Source: Cyclobacteriaceae bacterium | GTDB lineage: Bacteria > Bacteroidota > Bacteroidia > Cytophagales > Cyclobacteriaceae | Direction: 5' to 3' | Length of the DNA stretch: 64,000 bases | Assembly: GCA_028281285.1 (NCBI GenBank) | Contig: JANQKF010000013.1 | Span: 62,001 to 126,000, forward strand | In this document: piece by piece, positions 53,652-61,351 of the stretch | Position numbering within the stretch: the first letter of the stretch is position 1 | Layout: the number at the start of each line of letters is the position of its first letter | The notes under the pieces: generated by a model | The model's input: only the letters and a program-made list of their open reading frames with translations | Database searches by the model: none | Told to the model about the DNA's origin: nothing | Position numbers and translations under genes: made by a program

Positions 53652-54245
53652 ATGAAAAAACAACTATTCACTCTTGCCTTGCTCTTTGTTGGAGCAATGG
53701 CAAATGCCCAAATCTCAAAGGGTAATTTTCAAATTACCGGAGCCGTCAACGGTGCCTATGTTGAATTCGTTAATGGTGGAGGTGATATTCGTAACTACAA
53801 TATCTCACCTCAAGTCGGGTACTTTGTTGGTAATAACACCAGCATTGGTTTGATCACGAGTTATACTTCGACCGATCGAAGTGGAGGAATCACCACCAAG
53901 CAATTCAACTATGGAATTTATGCGCGATTTCATAAATCCATCGCTGACAATCTTTACATGTACCTTCAACCGGCTTTCAATCTGGTTTCCGGGGAATGGA
54001 ACTACCCGGATGCAACGCCTGATAGTGACCTCAGTGGTTATAACATTTCTGTCGGGGGTGGTCTAACCTATTTTGTCAGTCAACGGCTGGCAATTGAATG
54101 GACTCCTGCCAGGCTTAATCTGGGAAGAACCACTGTAGAAACAAGCGGGATTAATGGTTCGGAGGTAGATTCTGATAATTTCTTTCTCGGATTCGACTTT
54201 TCGAATATGCTGTTTGGACTTTCCTGGTATTTGGGTAACAATTAA
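53652..54245 (+). CDS. Outer-membrane beta-barrel protein (OmpA/porin-like small barrel)
   Basis: This 197-residue protein has a signal peptide ending AMANAQ. The rest is made of alternating strands with Gly/Tyr/Phe turns (YNISPQVGYFVGNNTSIGLI, YNISVGGGLTYFVSQRLAIEW) and a final amphipathic strand (MLFGLSWYLGN). It fits an eight-stranded small barrel family common in Bacteroidota. No ligand is inferable. A palindrome lies upstream and a convergent hairpin follows. Confidence 0.85.
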   Translation: MKKQLFTLALLFVGAMANAQISKGNFQITGAVNGAYVEFVNGGGDIRNYNISPQVGYFVGNNTSIGLITSYTSTDRSGGITTKQFNYGIYARFHKSIADNLYMYLQPAFNLVSGEWNYPDATPDSDLSGYNISVGGGLTYFVSQRLAIEWTPARLNLGRTTVETSGINGSEVDSDNFFLGFDFSNMLFGLSWYLGNN

Positions 54246-54250
54246 GTATC

Positions 54251-54277
54251 ATAGTGCGGTCTAACCGGCCGCACTAT
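54251..54277. terminator. Convergent hairpin between the barrel gene and the decarboxylase gene
   Basis: A 9-bp stem ATAGTGCGG / CCGCACTAT with a 9-nt loop overlaps the stop codon of the decarboxylase gene. There is no T run on either side, so it may act as a stem protecting 3' ends rather than as a strict terminator. Confidence 0.5.
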
Positions 54278-55743
54278 ATTAGCTTACTACCTTCACGGAC
54301 AGCTACCTCAATTAGTGCTTCACAGTCCTGGTCAGTGGTTCTGAAATTTGTTATGCATGCTCTAAGACAATACTTACCATCGACCACGGCATTCGAAACA
54401 AAGACTTCCCCACCGTACTGCAGCCTATCAACCAAAGTTTCATTCAACTCATTGAGCTGATCTTCTGAAAGGTCCTTGTCCGATGGTTTATAACGAAAGG
54501 TGGCAATGCTGAGACTGTGAGTTGCGGCTTCCAGGTCAGGATGGGCATCAGCCAGGTCGTACATCACCTGAGCTAGTCGGATGTCTTCTCCAATCATCTC
54601 CTCATAGGCCTTGCGACCAGCTTGTTGTAGCGTCATCCAAACTTTCAATGCCTTAAAACCTCTCGAGTTCTGTAGACTATGTTCGAAGAAATTGGTCTCG
54701 GGTTCATCGGTCTTGCCAAAGTTGTAGTATTCAGGATTGGAGCTAAACGTTCGAATGAGTGCCTGCGGGTCCTTAACCAGGGTACAACCGGCTTCGAGTG
54801 GTGCATACAACCATTTGTGCGGATCGAGAGCAATCGAATCTGCCATGGAAAGCCCATTGAAAGTTTCTTTCTGATTAGGAACACATGCCGCAGGAGCGCC
54901 ATAGGCCCCATCCACATGCATCCATAAACCATAAGTATCACATATGGTTCGGATTCCAGCTAAGTCATCCACTACCCCCATGCTTACATCTCCTGCAGTA
55001 CCTACAACCAGAAACGGTTGATGACCATCGTCAAGGTCTTGCTTTATCGCAGCTTCCAACTTGGCGTTGTCCATTTGATGGTGCTCATTAGTATCGATCC
55101 AACGGATAGCTTCGGACCCATGACCAAAAAGTATCGCAGCCTTATCGATCCAAGTGTGCGTTCCTTTTGAACCGTAAACGGTCATCTTCTTCTCAAGACT
55201 TCCAATTCCTTTTGTCTTTATTGAAGTCGAGGCTTTAGCCGTTCTACCTGCCAGAAACCCTGTGAAGTTGGCCATATTTCCACCACTCACCAGCACACCT
55301 CCGCAATCATTATTATAACCGATCAATTCAGCCAGCCATTGGACGGTCTGCTTTTCGATTTCGGTTGCCATAGGGCTTAATACAAATGCACCACAATTAG
55401 CGTTTACGGAAGCAGTAAGCAGATCACCCAAGGCACCAATTGGAGATGCCGAAGCTGTAATGTATCCCCAAAACCTTGGATGTCCATTGAAAAGTGAATG
55501 GTTGAGCATCAGGTCAGCCGTGTTGTCCACAATCTTATGTATTGAAGACCCATCATCGGGCATAGCCCTATCCTTCAATGCTTGTCTTATCTTGGAAGGA
55601 GCTTCGCCATAGGTAACCGGCTTTTCTTCAATACCCTCGATTAAATTGGCAATTTGATCGATCATTTTATATCCGGCCTTCTTAAACTCATCTGAACTGA
55701 TGTCCAGGGCCGCCATTCTGGTGGAATTCCTCATCATAGTCAT
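54274..55743 (-). CDS. PLP-dependent group II decarboxylase (aromatic-L-amino-acid/glutamate type)
   Basis: This 489-residue fold type I PLP enzyme has the AADC-like N-terminal region (HPRFWGYITASASPIG) and the Asp motif MHVDGAYGAP. The PLP lysine is in ALDPHKWLYAPLEAG (about Lys310), followed by a C-terminal domain. Members decarboxylate tyrosine, tryptophan, DOPA, glutamate or diaminobutyrate; the substrate here cannot be told. The start could also be a later ATG (MAALDISSDEF, 55716). It stands alone and faces the M20 gene divergently. Confidence 0.85.
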   Translation of the reverse strand: MTMMRNSTRMAALDISSDEFKKAGYKMIDQIANLIEGIEEKPVTYGEAPSKIRQALKDRAMPDDGSSIHKIVDNTADLMLNHSLFNGHPRFWGYITASASPIGALGDLLTASVNANCGAFVLSPMATEIEKQTVQWLAELIGYNNDCGGVLVSGGNMANFTGFLAGRTAKASTSIKTKGIGSLEKKMTVYGSKGTHTWIDKAAILFGHGSEAIRWIDTNEHHQMDNAKLEAAIKQDLDDGHQPFLVVGTAGDVSMGVVDDLAGIRTICDTYGLWMHVDGAYGAPAACVPNQKETFNGLSMADSIALDPHKWLYAPLEAGCTLVKDPQALIRTFSSNPEYYNFGKTDEPETNFFEHSLQNSRGFKALKVWMTLQQAGRKAYEEMIGEDIRLAQVMYDLADAHPDLEAATHSLSIATFRYKPSDKDLSEDQLNELNETLVDRLQYGGEVFVSNAVVDGKYCLRACITNFRTTDQDCEALIEVAVREGSKLI

Positions 55744-55873
55744 GTCGTTCCTAAACTAAACCTTTTTTCTCATATCGCCTATTTACGATCTATTAAAATT
55801 AAAGCGATGGTTATTTTGATTATCTTTCATTCACTAAGCCTATTTTGATCTTGACTGCCTTAATCTCAATCAA

Positions 55874-57412
55874 ATGAAGAAGTTTTGCACCCTACTTTGT
55901 TTACTCCTTGTCACCAGCCTTTCCGCACAACAGATCTCTCGGGAAGGGTTAACCTATGATGTACTCACTGACCTTGCCGACCGATATGCCAAGGGCTCCT
56001 TTGAGGAGCTCAAAGCATTGTTAAGTATACCGAATGATGCTCATTTCCCAGATCAGGTCGAAGATAACGTTCGATGGTGTGAGCAGGCCTTTCAGAAACG
56101 CTCCTTCACCACCACCCGACTGGAAACCGGTGGTCCTCCTCTACTACTAGCTGAAAGAAAGGTAAATAACCCGCAAAAGACGGTACTGGTCTACTTGCAA
56201 ATTGATGGCCAGCCTACCGATTCTACCAAGTGGTTTCAAGAAACGGCCTTTACTCCTACACTGAAAGAACGTGATTTCAATGGTAATTGGAAAACTATAG
56301 CATGGGATAACATTCATAATGCTTATGATCCTGAATTAAGGGTTTTCGCGCGATCTGCATCCGATGCGAAGGGACCCGTTGCCATGTTCCTGGCAGCCTT
56401 GGATGCTTTAAAGTCGACAGGCATTTCTCCAAGTTATGATATAAAAGTCATCATGGATTTTGAAGAGGAGATGGGTTCACCACATTTACCTCCGGCTGTC
56501 GGTGTACACAAAGAGGCCTTGGCTTCTGATATGCTGATCATCTTCGATGGGCCTTTACACATTTCCAATGAGCCTACCTTAAAGTTTGGTGCTCGCGGGA
56601 TCGCTGATGTGACACTTACTATATACGGGCCACGGGCACCACAGCATAGCGGTCATTATGGAAATTATGCCCCAAACCCAGCGTTCAGGCTTTCCCAACT
56701 ACTGGCCACTATGAAAGGAGATGATGGCCGGGTTACCATCCCAGGCTTCTACGATGGGATATCTCTGGACACAGAAACCAGAAAAATAATGGCAGCCGTA
56801 CCCGATGATGAGGCCGATATCCAAAAGAAAATTGGTATTGCAGATACCGACAAGGTAGGCACCAACTACCAGGAAGCCATTCAATATCCTTCGTTGAACA
56901 TTCGAGGTATGGCCTCGGCATGGGTGGGTAGTAAAAAGAGAACCATTGTTCCCAGTGAAGCTACCGTAGAGATCGATGTTCGTTTGGTCAAAGAAAGTGA
57001 TCCTGATCGTTTATTGGGGTTGATTCGCCAACATATCGTGGATCAGGGCTATCATATCATTGCAGGTGATGAACCCAAAGAAGAAGAGCGAATGACCTAT
57101 TCCAAATTGATCAAGTTTGAGGCAAGCACCTCATACCTGGCATTCAGGACACCCATCAACTCCCCGGCTGGAAACTGGCTAAGTAGGGCAATTAAGAAAG
57201 CGCACAGCAAAGACCCAATCAAAATCAGAACCAGTGGGGGGTCAATCCCTATTTCTCCTTTTGTGACAACTTTAGGAATACCAGCGGTGTCAGTACCGAC
57301 TGTGAATATGGACAACAACCAGCATAGTCCGAACGAGAATATCCGTTTGGGTAACTATGTGGATGGGGTGAAAACTATGATTGCAATTTTGGCGGAGCGA
57401 TTTAAAGATTGA
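55874..57412 (+). CDS. Secreted M20 family metallopeptidase
   Basis: This 512-residue protein has a signal peptide ending SLSAQ. The di-zinc catalytic domain shows LQIDGQPTDSTKW (first metal ligand replaced in position by Asp), SASDAKGPVAMFLAAL (bridging Asp), DFEEEMGSP (catalytic Glu and metal Glu) and a terminal NNQHSPNENIRLGNY with His. A lid domain (HSGHYG) is inserted. It is longer than classical carboxypeptidases and resembles M20 dipeptidase-like exported enzymes. Its stop overlaps the HD gene start by 4 bp. Confidence 0.88.
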   Translation: MKKFCTLLCLLLVTSLSAQQISREGLTYDVLTDLADRYAKGSFEELKALLSIPNDAHFPDQVEDNVRWCEQAFQKRSFTTTRLETGGPPLLLAERKVNNPQKTVLVYLQIDGQPTDSTKWFQETAFTPTLKERDFNGNWKTIAWDNIHNAYDPELRVFARSASDAKGPVAMFLAALDALKSTGISPSYDIKVIMDFEEEMGSPHLPPAVGVHKEALASDMLIIFDGPLHISNEPTLKFGARGIADVTLTIYGPRAPQHSGHYGNYAPNPAFRLSQLLATMKGDDGRVTIPGFYDGISLDTETRKIMAAVPDDEADIQKKIGIADTDKVGTNYQEAIQYPSLNIRGMASAWVGSKKRTIVPSEATVEIDVRLVKESDPDRLLGLIRQHIVDQGYHIIAGDEPKEEERMTYSKLIKFEASTSYLAFRTPINSPAGNWLSRAIKKAHSKDPIKIRTSGGSIPISPFVTTLGIPAVSVPTVNMDNNQHSPNENIRLGNYVDGVKTMIAILAERFKD

Positions 57413-57978
57413 TGACAAAAACAGTTTCCTTCACCCAAATGAAAGACGGTACTCCTGCTGATTTTCAGCTGGTATCCGATAATGATAAGGAGACCGCCAA
57501 GGAACTTCCGGACCGAATCATTGAGCATCTTCGACTGTTGGCCGATGATAATGGGGCTTACCAAATCAGTCGGTTGGATCATGTATTACAATCTGCAACT
57601 CGTTGTGAAACCGATGGTGCCGATGATGATTGGATCATCGCCTGTTTATGTCATGATATGGGGGATATCCTGGCTCCCTACTCTCATGCGGAAGTTGCTG
57701 CTGAAATCATCAAGCCTTTTGTTCGGGAAGAGGTCTTCTGGGTGGTTAAGCATCATGGTTTTTTCCAGATGCATTACAATACCAATATGTCGGAGGAGAA
57801 ACGTAGGTCACGAGAGCGTTTTCAGAATTCACCTTATTATCAGTCGGCAGTTGATTTCTGTGAAAAATGGGATCAATGTTCATTCGATCCGGATTATCCA
57901 ACCAAACCACTTGAACATTTCGAGCCTGTAATCAAAAGAGTCTTTTCCCGAAAACCCCATTGGCGTTCCTCGATGTGA
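57409..57978 (+). CDS. HD-domain hydrolase-like protein
   Basis: This 189-residue protein shows a HD-type motif (ACLCHDMGDIL) with an upstream DHVLQSATRCE and downstream VVKHHGFFQ. It resembles small HD phosphohydrolases of the phosphonate-utilisation/inositol-oxygenase-like type. The substrate is unknown. It is translationally coupled to the M20 peptidase gene (ATGA). Confidence 0.8.
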   Translation: MMTKTVSFTQMKDGTPADFQLVSDNDKETAKELPDRIIEHLRLLADDNGAYQISRLDHVLQSATRCETDGADDDWIIACLCHDMGDILAPYSHAEVAAEIIKPFVREEVFWVVKHHGFFQMHYNTNMSEEKRRSRERFQNSPYYQSAVDFCEKWDQCSFDPDYPTKPLEHFEPVIKRVFSRKPHWRSSM

Positions 57979-58184
57979 TTTGACTCGTCATTTTTCCCAG
58001 TACTCAGAGTGACGCTAGCTAATAGAGATTCTTCCCTCCATTACATTGCGCTCTGAATGGCGGTGATTGAACATGCAGTGGAGATCCAACATCAGCGTGA
58101 ACCTCAATAGACTCGATTTCCAAAGGTGCTCATGAATCTTCGATTTCTTTGGACGAGCAAAGCAAAAGTAGATATCATCCGATT

Positions 58185-58210
58185 AGATCCGGAAACAGGT
58201 TCAAGATGAC
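58185..58210. repeat. Dispersed intergenic palindrome, family 2, copy 3
   Basis: On the minus strand it starts GTCATCTTGAACC and ends TTTCCGGATCT. It has the same 26-bp length as the copy at 17970-17995 and about 21 of 26 matching bases, and lies 7 nt beyond the sdaA stop. Confidence 0.55.
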
Positions 58211-58217
58211 TTTGATA

Positions 58218-59816
58218 CTAGCAATATTTGAATTTTTGGGCAGCCTCTCCAATCGGCTCTTCTCCCTCCATGGCGGCAAGTTTCGCTTCGATCTCTCTTG
58301 AGGCTTTGGTAATGGCCAGTCCACCAAGTCCGGTACATCGTAATTCGTGGGCCATCGCATTACCGACTTCATCCATTGCTTCGATGACTTGATCAAGGGG
58401 TACCAAATGATCATAGTCGGCCAAGGCCATGTTTGCGCATGAAAGCGCATTCGTGGCAGCCATCACATTTCTTCCAAGACAGGGTGCCTCCACCCTATTC
58501 GCCACGGGGTCACAGATCATGCCCAGCGAACTTTGCAATGCCATCGAGGCTGCCGATAATTCCTGATGCAATGAGCCCCCCATTAGTCCTACAATTCCAG
58601 CTGCCGCCATTCCTGCCCCGGATCCGCATTCTGCCTGGCAACCGCCAACCTCAGCAGCAAAAGTTGCTCGTTCTGAAATAAAAATACCGATCATTCCGGC
58701 AGCCAACATGGCCCTGACCGCTTCTTCTTCACTCAGCTCCAGTACATGACAGACTCCTAACAATGCCCCGGGAAGTGCCCCGCATGATCCGGCTGTAGGT
58801 GCTGCTACAATCACCCCCATAGAGCTTTTTACCTCCATCATGGCGGTAACGAACATGATAATGGTATTTAACACATCACCTTTGACCAGACTCCCTTTTT
58901 CCATCTGGTCTTTAAAATTCCCGGATTGGTAACCTAGAATGCGATCTCTATACTCCGTGCCCTTAAGGCCCGACTGAATTGAATCGGACATGATTCGAAC
59001 AATGCGAGTCATATTTTCTATGACCTCACCATGGCTAATATTTCCCCGGGCACTTTCATAATGCACTGCCAGTTCCCATAGCGCCAAATCTTTACCTTCA
59101 TTATAGGCCAGCATTTCCTCGCAGGTAGAAAATGGAACTGATAAATCTTTCCTTGATTTGACCGGCAACACTGGCTTTAGCACACGGGTTTTCTCTATAT
59201 CAGATCGTAATGCCATTTTCTCAATCACATCATTATCGATTGGATTTTGAGTCTTTACATTGACGAAGGTCCTGTTCCCACTACATGTCTCCAAGAAATC
59301 AGTATGAATGGATGAGTTGATAAATTCTGACACCTCCGATGTATTGCTGGTATAGACAAGAGTCTCATAAAAACCCCCGGTCATCTCCACTTTGGCTCCG
59401 TCAATCGCAATCACTTCAATCATACCCCCACCAATAGAGAGTGCAATCAGTTGATGTTCTTCATTGCTATTCTTAAGGTTGATTTGATAGGTATTCGGGT
59501 GGTCAGCTCCAATATCTTTAATCTCGATTACCGGGTAGATGCCAGCAGCCGCAATTTCTGCCTGATAATTTGCTAGTCGGGGATCATCTGCTTCCCAGCC
59601 AAGGAATCCTCCGTAAAGACCCATATCCGACCCCTGACTCTTGTGAGTAGTTGCCAATGAACCATTCGGGTCGTATTCGATCAGCACTTCACTGATTTGG
59701 CGGTTCATTAAGTCCAGGCACATTCTCCCGATTCTAAGAGAAGCTGCACAATGAGAACTGGAAGGACCACGCATCACCGGACCGATAACATCATTGAAAA
59801 TACTGGAAGCACTCAT
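58218..59816 (-). CDS. sdaA: L-serine ammonia-lyase, iron-sulfur type
   Basis: This 532-residue single-chain enzyme combines the beta (about residues 1-155, GPVMRGPSSSHCAASLRIGR) and alpha domains. The 4Fe-4S Cys sites are in APTAGSCGALPG, GGCQAECGSGAG and GMICDPVANRVEAPCLGRN. It converts L-serine to pyruvate and ammonia. The cluster is oxygen sensitive, in line with the micro-aerobic theme of the neighbouring cco and hemN genes. It is monocistronic, 44 bp downstream of hemN. Confidence 0.93.
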   Translation of the reverse strand: MSASSIFNDVIGPVMRGPSSSHCAASLRIGRMCLDLMNRQISEVLIEYDPNGSLATTHKSQGSDMGLYGGFLGWEADDPRLANYQAEIAAAGIYPVIEIKDIGADHPNTYQINLKNSNEEHQLIALSIGGGMIEVIAIDGAKVEMTGGFYETLVYTSNTSEVSEFINSSIHTDFLETCSGNRTFVNVKTQNPIDNDVIEKMALRSDIEKTRVLKPVLPVKSRKDLSVPFSTCEEMLAYNEGKDLALWELAVHYESARGNISHGEVIENMTRIVRIMSDSIQSGLKGTEYRDRILGYQSGNFKDQMEKGSLVKGDVLNTIIMFVTAMMEVKSSMGVIVAAPTAGSCGALPGALLGVCHVLELSEEEAVRAMLAAGMIGIFISERATFAAEVGGCQAECGSGAGMAAAGIVGLMGGSLHQELSAASMALQSSLGMICDPVANRVEAPCLGRNVMAATNALSCANMALADYDHLVPLDQVIEAMDEVGNAMAHELRCTGLGGLAITKASREIEAKLAAMEGEEPIGEAAQKFKYC

Positions 59817-59859
59817 AGCCTGCTGGTTTACAAGCTAATATACTGTATTTATAAGAATT

Positions 59860-61203
59860 TTAGACGGCTTTGCTAAAGACCCGTGCTCCCTGGCCTTGGT
59901 GATAATACTCATCGAATAAAGAACAAATATTTCTCAGAAATTGAGTGCCTTTTTCCGTAACATGAAAATCGGCACAAATTCGTTCGATCAGGCCTTCACT
60001 CACCATTGAATCAAATTTTGCCCTTGCCTCCTTATCTAATCCTGCGAGTGCTTCAACTGGAATATTTCGCGTACATGCAATTTTCATAATCAATGATTTA
60101 GTGTGGATTTCGCGTGGTGTATTAAAATGTCCTTTAAACAAAGGCAGTTCTTCTTTTTGAATTTTACTTAGATATCCCTCGACCGATTTCACGTTTTGTG
60201 CATAACCAAAAGAAAGATCGGAAATTGATGAGACGCCAAGGCCCAAGATGCCAGAACCGTTAGACTCAGTATAGCCCATAAAATTTCGCTTCAGACGCCC
60301 CTGATTCAAAGCCATTGTCAACGGGTCTGAAGGAAGTGCAAAGTGATCCATGCCAATTGAAACGTAACCTAATTCGTTGAGAAGTGTCTGACCAAGTTGA
60401 TTCAGTCTTCTCTTTTCATCACCAGAAGGCAAGTCTTTTTCATCATAAGCACGCTGTCCCGGACTAGTCCAGGGTACATGCGCATAGCTGTAAAAGGCGA
60501 TTCGGTCTGGTTTTAGCCCTTTGACTTCAGTCATTGTTTTTCGAATACCTTCAGCCGTTTGAAAAGGCAACCCATAGATTAGGTCAAAATTCACTGAATT
60601 GTAACCTATTTCTCTGGCCCACTGTGTGACTTGATGAACATTTGTAACGGGCTGTATTCTGTTAATCACCTCCTGAACCTTTAGATCAAAGTCCTGAATT
60701 CCAAAGCTGACCCTTCTAAACCCCAGGTCGAATAGTGTCTTCAGGTGGGCGAAAGTTGTATTATTTGGATGACCTTCGAAGCTAAATTCATATTCCGGAT
60801 GTCTTTTCACCGGCTTAAGCAACGACTCAATCAATAATGCCAGATGTTGCGGTGAAAAGAAGGTTGGAGTTCCCCCTCCCAAATGTATCTCTCTTATCGT
60901 TGGTGTTTCATTGAACAATGACAAATACATGTACCACTCCTTGATCAAGGCCTGGACATAAGAAAGTTCAACACTATGGTTAACAGTTATTCTCTTGTTA
61001 CAACCACAATACGTACAAAGACTCTCACAATAAGGTAAATGTATATATAGTGACAGACCCTCCGACCCCAAGTTGGTCATTGTAATATTTTTCTTCCATC
61101 GATCTACACTAAAATCGTTCACCTGCCATTTAGGAACAGTCGGATAGCTGGTATACCGGGGTACCGGAACATCATATTTTTCAACTAACTGCTGATCCAT
61201 CAT
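59860..61203 (-). CDS. hemN: Oxygen-independent coproporphyrinogen III oxidase
   Basis: From ATG 61203 the protein has 447 residues; ATG 61257 would give an extra 18-residue tail that lies inside ccoS. It is a radical SAM enzyme with YIHLPYCESLCTYCGCNKR (CxxxCxxC) and the HemN-type LGGGTPTFFSP and GFRRVSFGIQDF segments. The C-terminal HemN domain ends with the trip-wire-like region. It decarboxylates coproporphyrinogen III to protoporphyrinogen IX without O2. It overlaps the end of ccoS by about 23 bp, so ccoI-ccoS-hemN form one coupled unit. Confidence 0.93.
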   Translation of the reverse strand: MMDQQLVEKYDVPVPRYTSYPTVPKWQVNDFSVDRWKKNITMTNLGSEGLSLYIHLPYCESLCTYCGCNKRITVNHSVELSYVQALIKEWYMYLSLFNETPTIREIHLGGGTPTFFSPQHLALLIESLLKPVKRHPEYEFSFEGHPNNTTFAHLKTLFDLGFRRVSFGIQDFDLKVQEVINRIQPVTNVHQVTQWAREIGYNSVNFDLIYGLPFQTAEGIRKTMTEVKGLKPDRIAFYSYAHVPWTSPGQRAYDEKDLPSGDEKRRLNQLGQTLLNELGYVSIGMDHFALPSDPLTMALNQGRLKRNFMGYTESNGSGILGLGVSSISDLSFGYAQNVKSVEGYLSKIQKEELPLFKGHFNTPREIHTKSLIMKIACTRNIPVEALAGLDKEARAKFDSMVSEGLIERICADFHVTEKGTQFLRNICSLFDEYYHQGQGARVFSKAV

Positions 61204-61351
61204 TCTTTTTCTTTTTGTCATCGAAAAGCATTCTAACCGATGGGGAGTAGGTATCATCGTATTGACCGGATTTGACCGCCCAACGAAAGGCCAATAGAAA
61301 AACTATCGCTACGGTAATACTGATCAATATGAGCAAAAGTATAATTGACAT
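61181..61351 (-). CDS. ccoS: cbb3-type oxidase assembly protein CcoS
   Basis: This 56-residue ORF starts with ATG 61351 immediately after the ccoI stop (TAG-ATG) and ends TGA at 61183-61181. It has one membrane helix (MSIILLLILISITVAIVFLL) followed by AFRWAVKSGQYDD, the conserved CcoS juncture, and a charged tail. It is required for insertion of redox cofactors into the cbb3 oxidase. It is short enough to be missed by length-filtered gene finding. Its 3' end overlaps hemN. Confidence 0.9.
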   Translation of the reverse strand: MSIILLLILISITVAIVFLLAFRWAVKSGQYDDTYSPSVRMLFDDKKKKNDGSAVS

